From: Todiramphus chloris collaris
Lineage: Eukaryota; Chordata; Aves; Coraciiformes; Alcedinidae
Direction: 5' to 3'
Assembly (NCBI GenBank): GCA_025345505.1
Contig: JANVCC010009742.1
Coordinates: 2,998,202-3,062,201, forward strand
DNA length: 64,000 nucleotides
The first letter of the stretch is position 1. Each line of letters starts with the position of its first letter. The notes beneath the pieces were generated by a model that saw only the letters and a list, made by a program, of their open reading frames with translations, ran no database searches and was not told the DNA's origin. The position numbers and the translations under genes are program-made. Shown one piece after another: positions 15,529 to 24,743 of the stretch.

Positions 15529-16707
15529 TTATTGCGCACTCCTTGCCGCAGCGAGCGCCTTTTCCAGATCGGCGATGAGGTCTTTGGTATCCTCAAGGCC
15601 AACCTGCAGGCGGATGAGCGGACCCTTGTAATGCTTGCCTGTCAGCACCCGGTCGGACAGGTTGACCTGAAGCGCGAGGCTCTCATAGCCGCCCCAGGAA
15701 TATCCGAGCGCGAAAATATCAAGGGCATTGAGGAAAGCCCGGGCCTGTTTCGTCTCGCCTTCGATGACAATCGAGAACACACCGGCAGCGCCGCTGAAAT
15801 CCCGCTTCCACAGGGCGTGCCCCGCATGGCTCTCAAGCGCGGGATGCAGGACCTCGATCACGCCAGGCTGCTTTTCCAGCCATCGCGCTATTTCGAGCGC
15901 ATTTTCGCCATGGCGCTCGAGGCGCAGTGCCATCGTGCGCAAGCCGCGCAGGACATAATAGGCATCATCGCCGCCCACGCACAGACCGATGGCCGTATAG
16001 GTATCGTCCAGCTGCCTGAAGCATTTTTCATTGGCGGAAATCGTGCCCATGAGAATATCGGAATGGCCGGACGGATATTTCGTTGCCGCGTGAATGGAGA
16101 TATCGACGCCGAAATCCAGCGGCTTCAGGTAGAGCGGCGTTGCCCAGGTGTTGTCCATCATGACGATGGCGCCTGCCGCGTGCGCCTTCTCGACGATTGC
16201 CGGAATATCCTGAATTTCGAACGTGTTGGAGCCGGGGGATTCGGTAAAGACAACGGCCGTGTTGGGGCGGATGAGCTTTTCGATGCCGGCACCGACCAGC
16301 GGATCATAGTACTCGACCTCGATGCCGAGCCGCTTGAGCGTCGTATCGCAGAAATAGCGCGTGTTGCCGTAGACGCTGTCGACCATCAGCAGGTGATCGC
16401 CTGGCGACAGGAACGCCAGAAGGGGAATGGTTACCGCGGCAAGGCCGGACGGCACGAGCAGCGTGCCGAACGAGCCCTCCAGTTCGTCGATGGCCTGGCA
16501 AAGCGCGTCGGTCGTGGGGGTTCCGTGTGTGCCATAGCCATATTTCTGCTTGTGGCTGGCCATGGTTTCCGCATCGGGGAACAGCACCGTCGAGGCATGG
16601 ACAATGGGCGGATTGACGAAACCGTGATAATCCCTGGGATCATAGCCTCCATGGGCCAGGCGTGTGTTGATCCCGAATTTTGCCATTTTGTCCGACTCTC
16701 TGCCCAT
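15529..16707 (-). CDS. metC: cystathionine beta-lyase
   Basis: The 392-residue PLP enzyme of the Cys/Met-metabolism family cleaves cystathionine to homocysteine, pyruvate and ammonia in methionine synthesis. Its features are YGTHGTPTTDALC near the N-terminus, the PLP-site SIHAATKYPSGHSDIL with the Schiff-base Lys, and the SWGGYESLA block typical of MetC rather than gamma-lyases. Two starts compete: ATG at 16707 (after AGAGGATATTCC) and at 16686 (MAKFGINTRLAH, after AGAGAG). It is divergent from the PAP2 gene. Confidence 0.93.
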   Translation of the reverse strand: MGRESDKMAKFGINTRLAHGGYDPRDYHGFVNPPIVHASTVLFPDAETMASHKQKYGYGTHGTPTTDALCQAIDELEGSFGTLLVPSGLAAVTIPLLAFLSPGDHLLMVDSVYGNTRYFCDTTLKRLGIEVEYYDPLVGAGIEKLIRPNTAVVFTESPGSNTFEIQDIPAIVEKAHAAGAIVMMDNTWATPLYLKPLDFGVDISIHAATKYPSGHSDILMGTISANEKCFRQLDDTYTAIGLCVGGDDAYYVLRGLRTMALRLERHGENALEIARWLEKQPGVIEVLHPALESHAGHALWKRDFSGAAGVFSIVIEGETKQARAFLNALDIFALGYSWGGYESLALQVNLSDRVLTGKHYKGPLIRLQVGLEDTKDLIADLEKALAAARSAQ

Positions 16708-16841
16708 GGAATATCCTCTGCACTGCGATGCCAACAATTGTAACTGCTGGGAGAAGTCGATAAAGCCACGGCGTTCCTGTTGCAACAGGCGAGCACAGCG
16801 GGCGTGGAAGAATAAGGCCGCTTGGGTCGATGGGAGAAACA

Positions 16842-17639
16842 ATGACTGATGCCAGCAATCCGCAATCCCTGTCCGGCCTGAAGCGCGCGCGCCGCTCGAT
16901 CGTCAATTTCCTGCGCCGCATGCGGGCACCGGCCTATCCGAACAGCCCGGCGGCCTGGACCGGGGGCATGTCGATGGCGGCGGTCCTGATCTTTTTCTTC
17001 ATTCTGCTGCTGCATCCCTTCGACGATCCGCTGTCGCGCAACCTGTCCTCGCATCAGGGGCCGCTGAGTTCCCTGCGGCTGCTGACGGATATCGGTTTGT
17101 CGCAATGGTATCTGATCCCGGCCTTTTTCATTGCGGTTTGTCTGATCGGCATCGACTGGCGCAAGCTGCCCCATGCCAAGCGCGTGCGTCTCGGCCTCAT
17201 CTATGCCCAGGCAACGTTTGCCTTCTGGTCCGTGGCGCTGTCGGGAATTCTCACCAATATCGCCAAGTTCTGCATCGGGCGGGCCCGGCCGAAATTCATC
17301 GACACCCTTGGGGCCAACGGCTTTTCGCCGTTTCACGCAGGGTATGATTTCGCCAGTTTCCCCTCGGGGCACTCAACCACGATGGGGGCGGTGGGCGCGG
17401 TTCTGGCGCTTTGGTTTCCGCGCTGGCGCGTGCCGATCATCCTGGCGACCATGTTCATTGCCTTTACGCGCATCATCGCCAGGGCGCATTATCCGACGGA
17501 TGTGGTCGCGGGCTACAGCTTGGGCTTCCTGTTCACCCTTGCGCTTGCCAGATTCCTCGCCGGGCGCCGGGCAGCTTTTCTGTTCGATGGCACTCGATTC
17601 TTCCCGGTTTTGCGTTTTCGCGAGCGCTTCTGGCGCTGA
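16842..17639 (+). CDS. PAP2-family lipid phosphatase
   Basis: The 265-residue membrane protein carries the complete PAP2 signature: KFCIGRARPK, SFPSGHSTTMGAV and TRIIARAHYPTDVVAG with the catalytic His and Asp. There are about six helices. The long basic N-terminus (LKRARRSIVNFLRRMRAP) is cytoplasmic. It could dephosphorylate lipid A, phosphatidylglycerol phosphate or undecaprenyl diphosphate; LpxE-like activity is possible but not shown. ATG at 16842 lies five bases after GGGAG. Confidence 0.85.
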   Translation: MTDASNPQSLSGLKRARRSIVNFLRRMRAPAYPNSPAAWTGGMSMAAVLIFFFILLLHPFDDPLSRNLSSHQGPLSSLRLLTDIGLSQWYLIPAFFIAVCLIGIDWRKLPHAKRVRLGLIYAQATFAFWSVALSGILTNIAKFCIGRARPKFIDTLGANGFSPFHAGYDFASFPSGHSTTMGAVGAVLALWFPRWRVPIILATMFIAFTRIIARAHYPTDVVAGYSLGFLFTLALARFLAGRRAAFLFDGTRFFPVLRFRERFWR

Positions 17640-17871
17640 TCGGGGTTTTTGACCAAGAAATAATCGAAAATTCCATTCCGAAGCAGCCATTCCGCTGTTT
17701 CTGCAAAAATATTGAGCAAAGATTATCCCTTGACCAAACACGTAGAATGGCCTTCGATACAGGGGTGAATGGGAGACATGCTGGAGCCTTAAAAGGGTGT
17801 GGGGGAACCCGCTGGCATGTAAAATTTCTCTCTTGGGAACCACGGGCAACAATTAAAAGGGTTTAGTCGTT

Positions 17872-18900
17872 ATGAAAAATCTCGTTTTGAAGAGCGTTCT
17901 GGGGGTATCGGCGCTGCTCTTGCTGGCTTCTGCGGCCTCTGCCGGCACGCTGGATGACGTCAAGAAAAAGGGCTTTCTGCAATGTGGCGTCAACACCGGT
18001 CTGGCCGGATTTGCTTCGCCGAACGACAAGGGCGAATGGTCCGGTTTTGACGTCGACTATTGCCGCGCTGTCGCCGCCGCCATTTTTGGCGATGCAACCA
18101 AGGTGAAATTTACGCCGCTTTCCGCCAAGGACCGCCTGCCAGCGCTGCAGTCCGGTGAAATCGACGTTCTGATTCGCAACACCACATGGACGCTGAGCCG
18201 TGACTCGCAGGGCTTTGATTTCACCGGCGTCAATTATTATGACGGCCAGGGCTTCATGATCAACGCCAAGAAGCTGTCGGGTATCAATTCCGCATTGCAG
18301 CTTTCGGGCGCTTCGGTCTGCGTTCAGTCCGGCACCACGACGGAACTCAATCTGGCCGACTATTTCAAGGCCAACAAGATGGAATACAATCCCGTCGTGT
18401 TCGAGAAGCTTGAAGAGGTCAACGCCGCCTACGATGCCGGACGTTGCGACGTGTACACGACGGACCAGTCCGGCCTGTACGCCATTCGCCTGACGCTCTC
18501 GGCGCCGGACGATCACGTCGTTCTGCCGGAAATCATTTCCAAGGAGCCGCTCGGTCCCGTTGTCCGTCAGGGCGACAGCCAGTGGGCGCACGTCATCCGC
18601 TGGGTGCATTACGCCATGCTGACGGCCGAAGAGCTTGGCATCACCAAGGCCAATGTCCAGGATCTGATCAAGAGCGACAGCCCGGAAATCAAGCGCGTGC
18701 TCGGCCAGGAAGCCAACACCAAGCTTGGCACCGATCTCGGCCTGACCAATGATTGGGTCGTCAACATCGTCAAGGCCGTGGGCAATTACGGCGAAGTGTT
18801 CGAATCCAATATCGGTTCCGGCAGCAAGCTGAAGATTGCGCGCGGCATCAATGCTCAGTGGAGCAAGGGCGGCCTGCAATACGCAATGCCGATCCGCTGA
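17872..18900 (+). CDS. aapJ: general L-amino acid ABC transporter, binding protein
   Basis: The 342-residue periplasmic protein has a signal peptide cleaved after residue 24 (LASAASA|G). The family 3 amino-acid-binding fold begins VKKKGFLQCGVNTGLAGF. The ligand-contact region LLIRNTTWTLSRD-like (VLIRNTTWTLSRDSQG) and SVCVQSGTTTELNL are diagnostic of AapJ. It feeds broad-specificity L-amino acids to AapQ/AapM. First gene of aapJQMP; an intercistronic hairpin follows. Confidence 0.96.
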   Translation: MKNLVLKSVLGVSALLLLASAASAGTLDDVKKKGFLQCGVNTGLAGFASPNDKGEWSGFDVDYCRAVAAAIFGDATKVKFTPLSAKDRLPALQSGEIDVLIRNTTWTLSRDSQGFDFTGVNYYDGQGFMINAKKLSGINSALQLSGASVCVQSGTTTELNLADYFKANKMEYNPVVFEKLEEVNAAYDAGRCDVYTTDQSGLYAIRLTLSAPDDHVVLPEIISKEPLGPVVRQGDSQWAHVIRWVHYAMLTAEELGITKANVQDLIKSDSPEIKRVLGQEANTKLGTDLGLTNDWVVNIVKAVGNYGEVFESNIGSGSKLKIARGINAQWSKGGLQYAMPIR

Positions 18901-18925
18901 TTCTTTGCAGTCATCGATCTGAAAT

Positions 18926-18955
18926 CCGGGAAGGGGGCTCGTCCTCCTTTCCGGG
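18926..18955 (+). other. aapJ-aapQ intercistronic hairpin
   Basis: CCGGGAAGG and CCTTTCCGG pair with one G-T around a ten-base loop, 25 bases after the aapJ stop. There is no T-tract; an A-rich stretch (18960-19012) leads into aapQ. Such hairpins usually protect the binding-protein message from 3' decay so that it exceeds the permease messages. The effect here is inferred. Confidence 0.65.
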
Positions 18956-19022
18956 GGAACAATTAAAAAAATAACAAAAATAAAAATAATAAAAATAAAC
19001 GGTTAAAAGAAATGAGGGGTCA

Positions 19023-20216
19023 ATGGCATCGCAGGATATTACGCCTGCCGGTACAGGCAGCGCCAAAGTATCACTTTTGAACGATCCGAGAATTCGCGGC
19101 TATATCTATCAGCTCGTCGTTCTGGTTGTACTGGTTGCTGTGGGTTACTGGTTTGTCAACAACACTATCGCCAATCTGCAGCGCGCCAATCTGGCAACGG
19201 GTTTCGGTTTTCTCGACGGCCGCTCCGGATTTGATATCAGCTCGCATCCGTTCACCGAATACTCAAGCGACTCGACCTATATAAAGGCGCTTTATGTCGG
19301 TATTTTGAACACGATGCTGGTTGCCGTCGTCGGTATCATCACCGCGACCATCATCGGCTTCATCATCGGCGTCGGGCGGCTTTCGCACAATTGGCTCATC
19401 CGCAAACTGTGCACGGTCTATGTCGAGGTTTTCCGCAATATTCCGCCGCTGCTGGTTATTTTCTTCTGGTATTCCGGCGTTTTGGCGGTTTTGCCCCAGG
19501 CACGCCAGAGCATCGCGCTGCCGTTCAGTTTCCTGAACAATCGCGGTTTCTTCTTTGCCGTGCCGGTTTTCGGCCAGGGTGCCTGGCTGGCTGGCGTTGC
19601 CTTTGTGCTTGCCGTCATCGGCGCCTTTCTGGTCCGTCGCTGGGCCTATAAACGGCAGATGGCGACCGGCCAGCGCTTTCCGGTGTTGTGGACATCGCTG
19701 GCGCTGATCATCGGCCTGCCTTTCCTGGCATTCGCGCTCAAGGGCTTTCCGGTTACCATGAATTATCCGGAACTCGGCGGCTTCAACATCAAGGGCGGCG
19801 CTCTGGTCGGACCGGAGTTCATGTCGCTCTATCTCGCGCTGTCCTTCTACACCGCATCCTTCATTGCCGAGATCGTCCGCGCCGGCATTCGCGGTGTGGG
19901 AAAAGGCCAGAGTGAGGCGTCGCATGCGCTCGGGCTGCGTGCAGGGACAACAACGCGGCTTGTCGTCGTGCCGCAGGCCCTGCGCATCATCATTCCGCCG
20001 CTGACCAGCCAGTATCTCAACCTGACGAAGAACTCGTCGCTTGCGGTCGCGGTCGGCTATCCCGATCTGTTTGCCGTCGGCGGAACCATCCTCAACCAGA
20101 CCGGCCGTTCCATTGAAGTGGTGGCGATTTTCATTGTGATCTATCTCAGCCTGAGCGTGCTCACATCGCTGTTCATGAACTGGTTCAACGCCAAAATGGC
20201 ATTGGTGGAGCGCTGA
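19023..20216 (+). CDS. aapQ: general L-amino acid ABC transporter, permease
   Basis: The 397-residue inner-membrane protein has about eight helices. The insertion after [15 protein letters not shown] distinguishes AapQ from shorter HisMQ permeases. The cytoplasmic EAA-type loop ([17 protein letters not shown]) contacts the ATPase. The N-terminal [14 protein letters not shown] is typical. It pairs with AapM, whose gene starts two bases after this stop. Confidence 0.96.
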   Translation: MASQDITPAGTGSAKVSLLNDPRIRGYIYQLVVLVVLVAVGYWFVNNTIANLQRANLATGFGFLDGRSGFDISSHPFTEYSSDSTYIKALYVGILNTMLVAVVGIITATIIGFIIGVGRLSHNWLIRKLCTVYVEVFRNIPPLLVIFFWYSGVLAVLPQARQSIALPFSFLNNRGFFFAVPVFGQGAWLAGVAFVLAVIGAFLVRRWAYKRQMATGQRFPVLWTSLALIIGLPFLAFALKGFPVTMNYPELGGFNIKGGALVGPEFMSLYLALSFYTASFIAEIVRAGIRGVGKGQSEASHALGLRAGTTTRLVVVPQALRIIIPPLTSQYLNLTKNSSLAVAVGYPDLFAVGGTILNQTGRSIEVVAIFIVIYLSLSVLTSLFMNWFNAKMALVER

Positions 20217-20218
20217 TC

Positions 20219-21376
20219 ATGGCCGATAACAATCTGAGTTTCGTTCGTACCGAAATGCTGCAGGGCCAGACGCCGCCGCTGGGCGAGCGGGGAATCGTCC
20301 GCTGGATACGCATCAACCTGATGGCAACGCCCGTCGATGCCGCTCTGACGGTGTTTGCGCTCTTCCTTCTCGTCTGGTTCGTGCCGCCGATGATCAACTG
20401 GCTGTTCGTCCAGGCTTCCTGGTCAGGGGTGGATCGGGCGGTCTGCGCGACGGTTTCCCAGGGCGGTACCCAGCCGGAAGGCTGGTCGGGTGCCTGCTGG
20501 GCCTATGTGAACGCCAATTTCAACCAGTTCATGTATGGCCGCTATCCGCAGGACCAGCACTGGCGTGTCAACATTGTCGGCGTCATGTTCGTCGTCCTGT
20601 TGGTTCCGCTGCTGATCCCGAGGATTCCCTTCAAATCCGCCAATGCGATCGTGTTTTTCTTTGTCTTCCCGATCGTTGCATTCTTCCTGCTGGTTGGCGG
20701 CTGGTTTGGCCTTCCCTATATCGAAACGGCGACGTGGGGCGGTCTGCTTGTCACGCTGGTCCTGTCTTTCGTCGGCATTTCCGTGTCCTTGCCGCTCGGC
20801 ATCGTCCTGGCCTTGGGACGCCGGTCGAAAATGCCCATCATCAAGATGCTGTGCGTCGTTTTCATCGAAATGGTGCGGGGCATCCCTCTGGTGACCGTGC
20901 TGTTCATGGCCAGTTACATGCTGCCATTGTTCCTGCCGCCGGGCGTGACCTTCGACAAGTTCCTGCGTGCCCTGATCGGCGTGGCGCTGTTCGCATCGGC
21001 CTATATGGCGGAAGTGGTGCGCGGCGGCCTGCAGGCAATTCCCAAAGGACAGTACGAAGGCGCTGACTCGCTGGGATTGAGCTACTGGCAGAAAACCGGC
21101 CTCATCATCCTGCCGCAGGCGCTGAAGATGGTGATCCCGGGGATCGTCAACACCTTCATCGGTCTGTTCAAGGATACATCGCTGGTGTCCATCATCAGCA
21201 TGTTCGATCTGCTCGGAACCGTGCGTCAGCACTTCAACGATGCCAATTGGGCATCTCCGCAAACCCCCATATCCGGCCTGATTTTCGCCGGTTTCGTATT
21301 CTGGATTTTCTGTTTCGGCATGTCGCGTTATTCCATCTTCATGGAACGCAGGCTGGACACAGGACATAAACGCTAA
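20219..21376 (+). CDS. aapM: general L-amino acid ABC transporter, permease
   Basis: The 385-residue permease is the second half of the heterodimeric channel. A large periplasmic insert holds [24 protein letters not shown]-type loop: [20 protein letters not shown]. Helices cover the C-terminal 220 residues as in HisMQ permeases. The gene starts two bases after aapQ and ends 11 bases before aapP, indicating one transcript. Confidence 0.96.
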   Translation: MADNNLSFVRTEMLQGQTPPLGERGIVRWIRINLMATPVDAALTVFALFLLVWFVPPMINWLFVQASWSGVDRAVCATVSQGGTQPEGWSGACWAYVNANFNQFMYGRYPQDQHWRVNIVGVMFVVLLVPLLIPRIPFKSANAIVFFFVFPIVAFFLLVGGWFGLPYIETATWGGLLVTLVLSFVGISVSLPLGIVLALGRRSKMPIIKMLCVVFIEMVRGIPLVTVLFMASYMLPLFLPPGVTFDKFLRALIGVALFASAYMAEVVRGGLQAIPKGQYEGADSLGLSYWQKTGLIILPQALKMVIPGIVNTFIGLFKDTSLVSIISMFDLLGTVRQHFNDANWASPQTPISGLIFAGFVFWIFCFGMSRYSIFMERRLDTGHKR

Positions 21377-21387
21377 GGAGCATACGC

Positions 21388-21878
21388 ATGACCACTGAAA
21401 ACGTTGTCGATCCATCCGAACTTCATGTCGACCGCTCGCTCATGCAGGTCTCCAAGACCGATGTAGCCGTCGAGATTACCAACATGAACAAGTGGTATGG
21501 CGATTTCCACGTCCTCAAGGACATCAACCTCAAGGTGATGCGCGGCGAGCGCATCGTCATTGCCGGACCTTCGGGATCGGGCAAGTCGACGATGATCCGC
21601 TGCATCAACCGCCTCGAAGAGCACCAGAGCGGCAAGATCCTTGTCGACGGCATCGAACTGACCAACGACCTGAAAAAGAACGATGAAGTCCGGCGCGAAG
21701 TCGGCATGGTGTTCCAGCACTTCAACCTGTTTCCGCACCTGACGATTCTGGAAAATTGCACGCTCGCGCCGATCTGGGTGCGCAAGATGCCGAAGAAGAA
21801 GGCGGATGAGATTGCCATGCATTACCTCGAGCGCGTCAAGATTCCGGAGCAGGCCAACAAATATCCCGGCCAGCTGTC

Positions 21879-21911
<33 letters not shown>

Positions 21912-22191
21912 TTCGCTGTGCATGAACCCGCGCATCATGCTGTTCGACGAGCCGACGTCGGCGCTCGATCCGGAAATGATCAAGGAAGTGCTCGACACCA
22001 TGGTTCAACTGGCTGAAGAAGGCATGACCATGGTGTGCGTCACCCACGAAATGGGCTTTGCCCGCCAGGTGGCAAACCGTGTGATCTTCATGGATCAGGG
22101 CCAGATCGTCGAGCAGAACGAACCGGCGGCATTCTTCGACAACCCGCAGCACGAGCGCACCAAGCTGTTCCTCAGCCAGATCCTGCATTGA
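21388..22191 (+). CDS. aapP: general L-amino acid ABC transporter, ATPase
   Basis: The 267-residue ABC ATPase has Walker [10 protein letters not shown], signature [15 protein letters not shown], Walker [13 protein letters not shown] and switch His in CVTHEMGFA. It powers AapQM. ATG follows AAGGAGCATACGC. Its final codons overlap the TTG start of the DUF2459 gene in a TTGA tetranucleotide. Confidence 0.97.
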
Positions 22192-22919
22192 GAATTCTGC
22201 GCATCGTCGGGACATTCATCGCAGCGGCCCTCGTGGCCGCTGTTTTGCTGTTTGTGGCCGGTGCCCTGATACCGCGGTCGTTCTTCGCGCAGACAGCCCC
22301 TCCGCCGCTCGCTGGTCGTACCGTCCTTCTCTTGTCCAATCCCATTCACACGGACATAGCCTTTCCCGCCGATCCCGATGTCATGGCGCGGCTGTCCATC
22401 CTGAACGGGGAGAATTTCCAACTGACCGACCCACGCATCGCCTGGGTTGTTGTGGGCTGGGGAGGGCGCAGCTTCTATCTTGAAACCCCCACCTGGGCCG
22501 AACTCAAATTCATGCCCCTGATGCGTGGTTTGACGCTTGATCGTTCCACGATGCATGTCGAGCCCATCGGGGTAGTCAACACGGACCAGCCCGGTATCGA
22601 GCGGTTGACGGTCGGCCCCGAAGCCTTCGAAGCGATGCTTGCGCATATGCTCGGCAGTTTCCGGCTGAACACCGAAGGCAAGGCGATGATGATCGAAGGC
22701 GCCGGATATGGTCTGAATGACCGCTTCTTCGAAGCCAATGGTTATTTCACCGCATTGCTCGGCTGCAATACCTGGACCGGCGCCGTATTGCGGGCAGGCG
22801 GCCTGCGCACCGGCGCCTGGAATCCCTTGCCGCAAAGCCTGGTCTGGTCACTCAAGCGCTACAACAATGCGACTGGCGATCAAATCTCGCCGTTGGGCTT
22901 TTCCGCATCAAATCCATAA
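22188..22919 (+). CDS. DUF2459 (TIGR02117) family exported protein
   Basis: The 243-residue protein starts at a TTG that overlaps the aapP stop. It opens with an N-terminal anchor ([20 protein letters not shown]). The family core includes [32 protein letters not shown], and [20 protein letters not shown] with a conserved Cys. The Cys/His arrangement is compatible with a papain-like hydrolase, but no activity is established. The 3' end overlaps the convergent monooxygenase gene by 40 bases. Confidence 0.8.
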   Translation: MRILRIVGTFIAAALVAAVLLFVAGALIPRSFFAQTAPPPLAGRTVLLLSNPIHTDIAFPADPDVMARLSILNGENFQLTDPRIAWVVVGWGGRSFYLETPTWAELKFMPLMRGLTLDRSTMHVEPIGVVNTDQPGIERLTVGPEAFEAMLAHMLGSFRLNTEGKAMMIEGAGYGLNDRFFEANGYFTALLGCNTWTGAVLRAGGLRTGAWNPLPQSLVWSLKRYNNATGDQISPLGFSASNP

Positions 22920-24157
22920 AGCCAGTCGAAACCCGCCACGAATTTTTCAGCCGGCCGGTTGCGCAGCAGCAGGTTGCGGGCAAGCGCCACCGGCCCCTTG
23001 GCGTGATAGGCCAGCTGATTGAGCGCGCCGCGCCGCACCACGGACTCGATGCGCTTTGTCCGGTTTTTGGCATAGGCCGCCAAGGCGGAAGGCCAATCCT
23101 CGCTGTCATGGCCAAGGGTGGCGGCAAGCGCACAGGCATCCTCGATGGCCATGGCTGCGCCTTGGGCCGCATAGGGCGTCATCGCATGGGCCGCGTCGCC
23201 GATCAGCACAAGCCGCTCATCCCGCAGGAAGCTGCACCGCCTCATTTCGAACAGGCGCCAGGGTGTCCATTGGCCCGCCGACAGCACCAGATCGCGGATA
23301 CCCGGATGCCAACGGTAGAAATCCCTGGTAAAATTCTGGTTCGGCGCCTGCGGGTTGACTTCGATGTCCCAGCGCCCGGGGTTTTTCCGGTCGCGCGCCA
23401 CCGCCACGAAATTCATCAGCTCGCCCGAACGGATGGGGTAGGCGATGAGGTGCGCATTGCTGCCGGTCCAGGCAACGACATTGGTTCCTTCAGGCAGGAG
23501 GGCGCTGAACGAAGCAGGGAGGCGATGGGCAGGCACGGACACGCGCCAGGCGATGGAGCCGGCATAGCGGGCACGATCAAGGTCTGACAGCGCATTGCGG
23601 GTGTTCGACCAGACACCGTCGGATCCCACCAGCAGGGCGCCGCGATGCTCTTCGATGCGGTCGTTGTATTGCACGCGAACCAGCACGCCCTGCGCGTCGC
23701 TGTTGTGATGGGTAACGGCCGATTCCAGCTGCATGGCGATGTTGCCGCGCTGGCGCACTTCGGTAAGGAGTGCCTGCTGCAGATCGGCGCGGTGACAGAC
23801 GATGTAGGGCGCGTGCCAGCGTTGTAGCGCGGCCTTGCCGATGGGCAGGTGCAGCAGCTTTTCCCCGCTCACACCGTCCTGCAGGCAGACCGCATCCGGC
23901 TGCACGGCATGGGGCATCAGCCTGTCCAGGACGCCGAGGCGGCCGAGCAGGCGGGTGGCATTGGGCGAAAGCTGCAATCCGGCGCCCGCTTCGGCCAGAA
24001 TGGCGCTCTTCTCAAAGATCTGGACGGCAAAGCCTTTGGCGCTCAGCGCCAGCGCTAGTGTCAGGCCGGCGATACCGGCACCCGCAATGATGATTTGATC
24101 AGGATTGGGAGTTCGCCTGTTGCGAGCCGTCTTCAGATCGATGACGGGCGTTTGCAA
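22880..24157 (-). CDS. FAD-dependent monooxygenase (salicylate-hydroxylase-like)
   Basis: The 425-residue flavoprotein has an N-terminal Rossmann GAGIAGL motif (about residues 26-32), the mid-protein DG motif VGSDGVWSNTRNAL, and LIGDAAHAMTPYAAQGAAMA for FAD ribityl binding. It belongs to the UbiH/salicylate hydroxylase class of aromatic hydroxylases; the substrate is unknown. The only in-frame start is TTG at 24157, directly after the stop of the zinc-finger gene, suggesting translational coupling. Confidence 0.88.
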   Translation of the reverse strand: MQTPVIDLKTARNRRTPNPDQIIIAGAGIAGLTLALALSAKGFAVQIFEKSAILAEAGAGLQLSPNATRLLGRLGVLDRLMPHAVQPDAVCLQDGVSGEKLLHLPIGKAALQRWHAPYIVCHRADLQQALLTEVRQRGNIAMQLESAVTHHNSDAQGVLVRVQYNDRIEEHRGALLVGSDGVWSNTRNALSDLDRARYAGSIAWRVSVPAHRLPASFSALLPEGTNVVAWTGSNAHLIAYPIRSGELMNFVAVARDRKNPGRWDIEVNPQAPNQNFTRDFYRWHPGIRDLVLSAGQWTPWRLFEMRRCSFLRDERLVLIGDAAHAMTPYAAQGAAMAIEDACALAATLGHDSEDWPSALAAYAKNRTKRIESVVRRGALNQLAYHAKGPVALARNLLLRNRPAEKFVAGFDWLYGFDAEKPNGEI

Positions 24158-24406
24158 TCAGGCAGCCTTGTTGTCCACATAGGTGCAGCCGGCAGGAACC
24201 GTTTCCCCGGCGGAGAGCGACGCATCGTAACGGTAGAGCGTCGAGCAGTAGGGGCAGACCTTTTCATTGTCATCGCCGAGGTCGAGGAAGACATGCGGAT
24301 GATCGAAAGGCGGATTGGCGCCCACGCACATGAATTCCTTGACGCCAATGCTGATGGCGGCGTGACCAGCGCTGTTCTGGAAGTGGGGAATGCTGTGTCC
24401 GGCCAT
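24158..24406 (-). CDS. CHCC zinc-finger protein (NDUFS6-like)
   Basis: The 82-residue protein starts MAGHSIPHFQNSAG at an ATG with GGAG six bases upstream. The zf-CHCC ligands are Cys in FMCVGANPPFDHPHVFL (Cys plus His) and the VCPYCSTLYRY pair. The family is the bacterial relative of the Complex I zinc subunit NDUFS6. It is the second Complex I accessory-like subunit in this window. It is followed immediately by the monooxygenase gene. Confidence 0.88.
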   Translation of the reverse strand: MAGHSIPHFQNSAGHAAISIGVKEFMCVGANPPFDHPHVFLDLGDDNEKVCPYCSTLYRYDASLSAGETVPAGCTYVDNKAA

Positions 24407-24743
24407 GTGTCGCTCCTGGGCTTTCAGTCGATAGGCAATGGTGTTGCCTTTCTCATAGAGCAATTCCGCGGCGAAGAAAATCGCTTCTGCTGCGCTAAAG
24501 CGAGGCAATCTGACACAAGTGGCGGCTGGTTGCGCCGCAACCGGCATTGTGGCGGGTCTTCAGCCTGATGCCGCATGAGAAATTCATCGCGAAAGGCTTT
24601 GGTTCCGGTGTAAGCTGCCGCGTGCCGATTTTTATCGGGCTGAGGAGGGATTGGGCCGCGATTGCTATAAAACCTTCAAGAGACTTGACTAATATGGCCT
24701 GTGATTCCGCCTTTGACGGGACTATTCCAATCGGAGAATGACA
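24407..24743. other. divergent promoter region, no gene supported
   Basis: This stretch separates the leftward zinc-finger gene from the rightward ppk. Extending the zinc-finger frame upstream to 24547 gives an unlikely leader with no ribosome site. No fold or operator was recognised. Confidence 0.5.

Noticed and set aside
16708-16841. SAM riboswitch upstream of metC
   Set aside because: The divergent interval is short and shows no recognisable SAM-II or SAM-I core.
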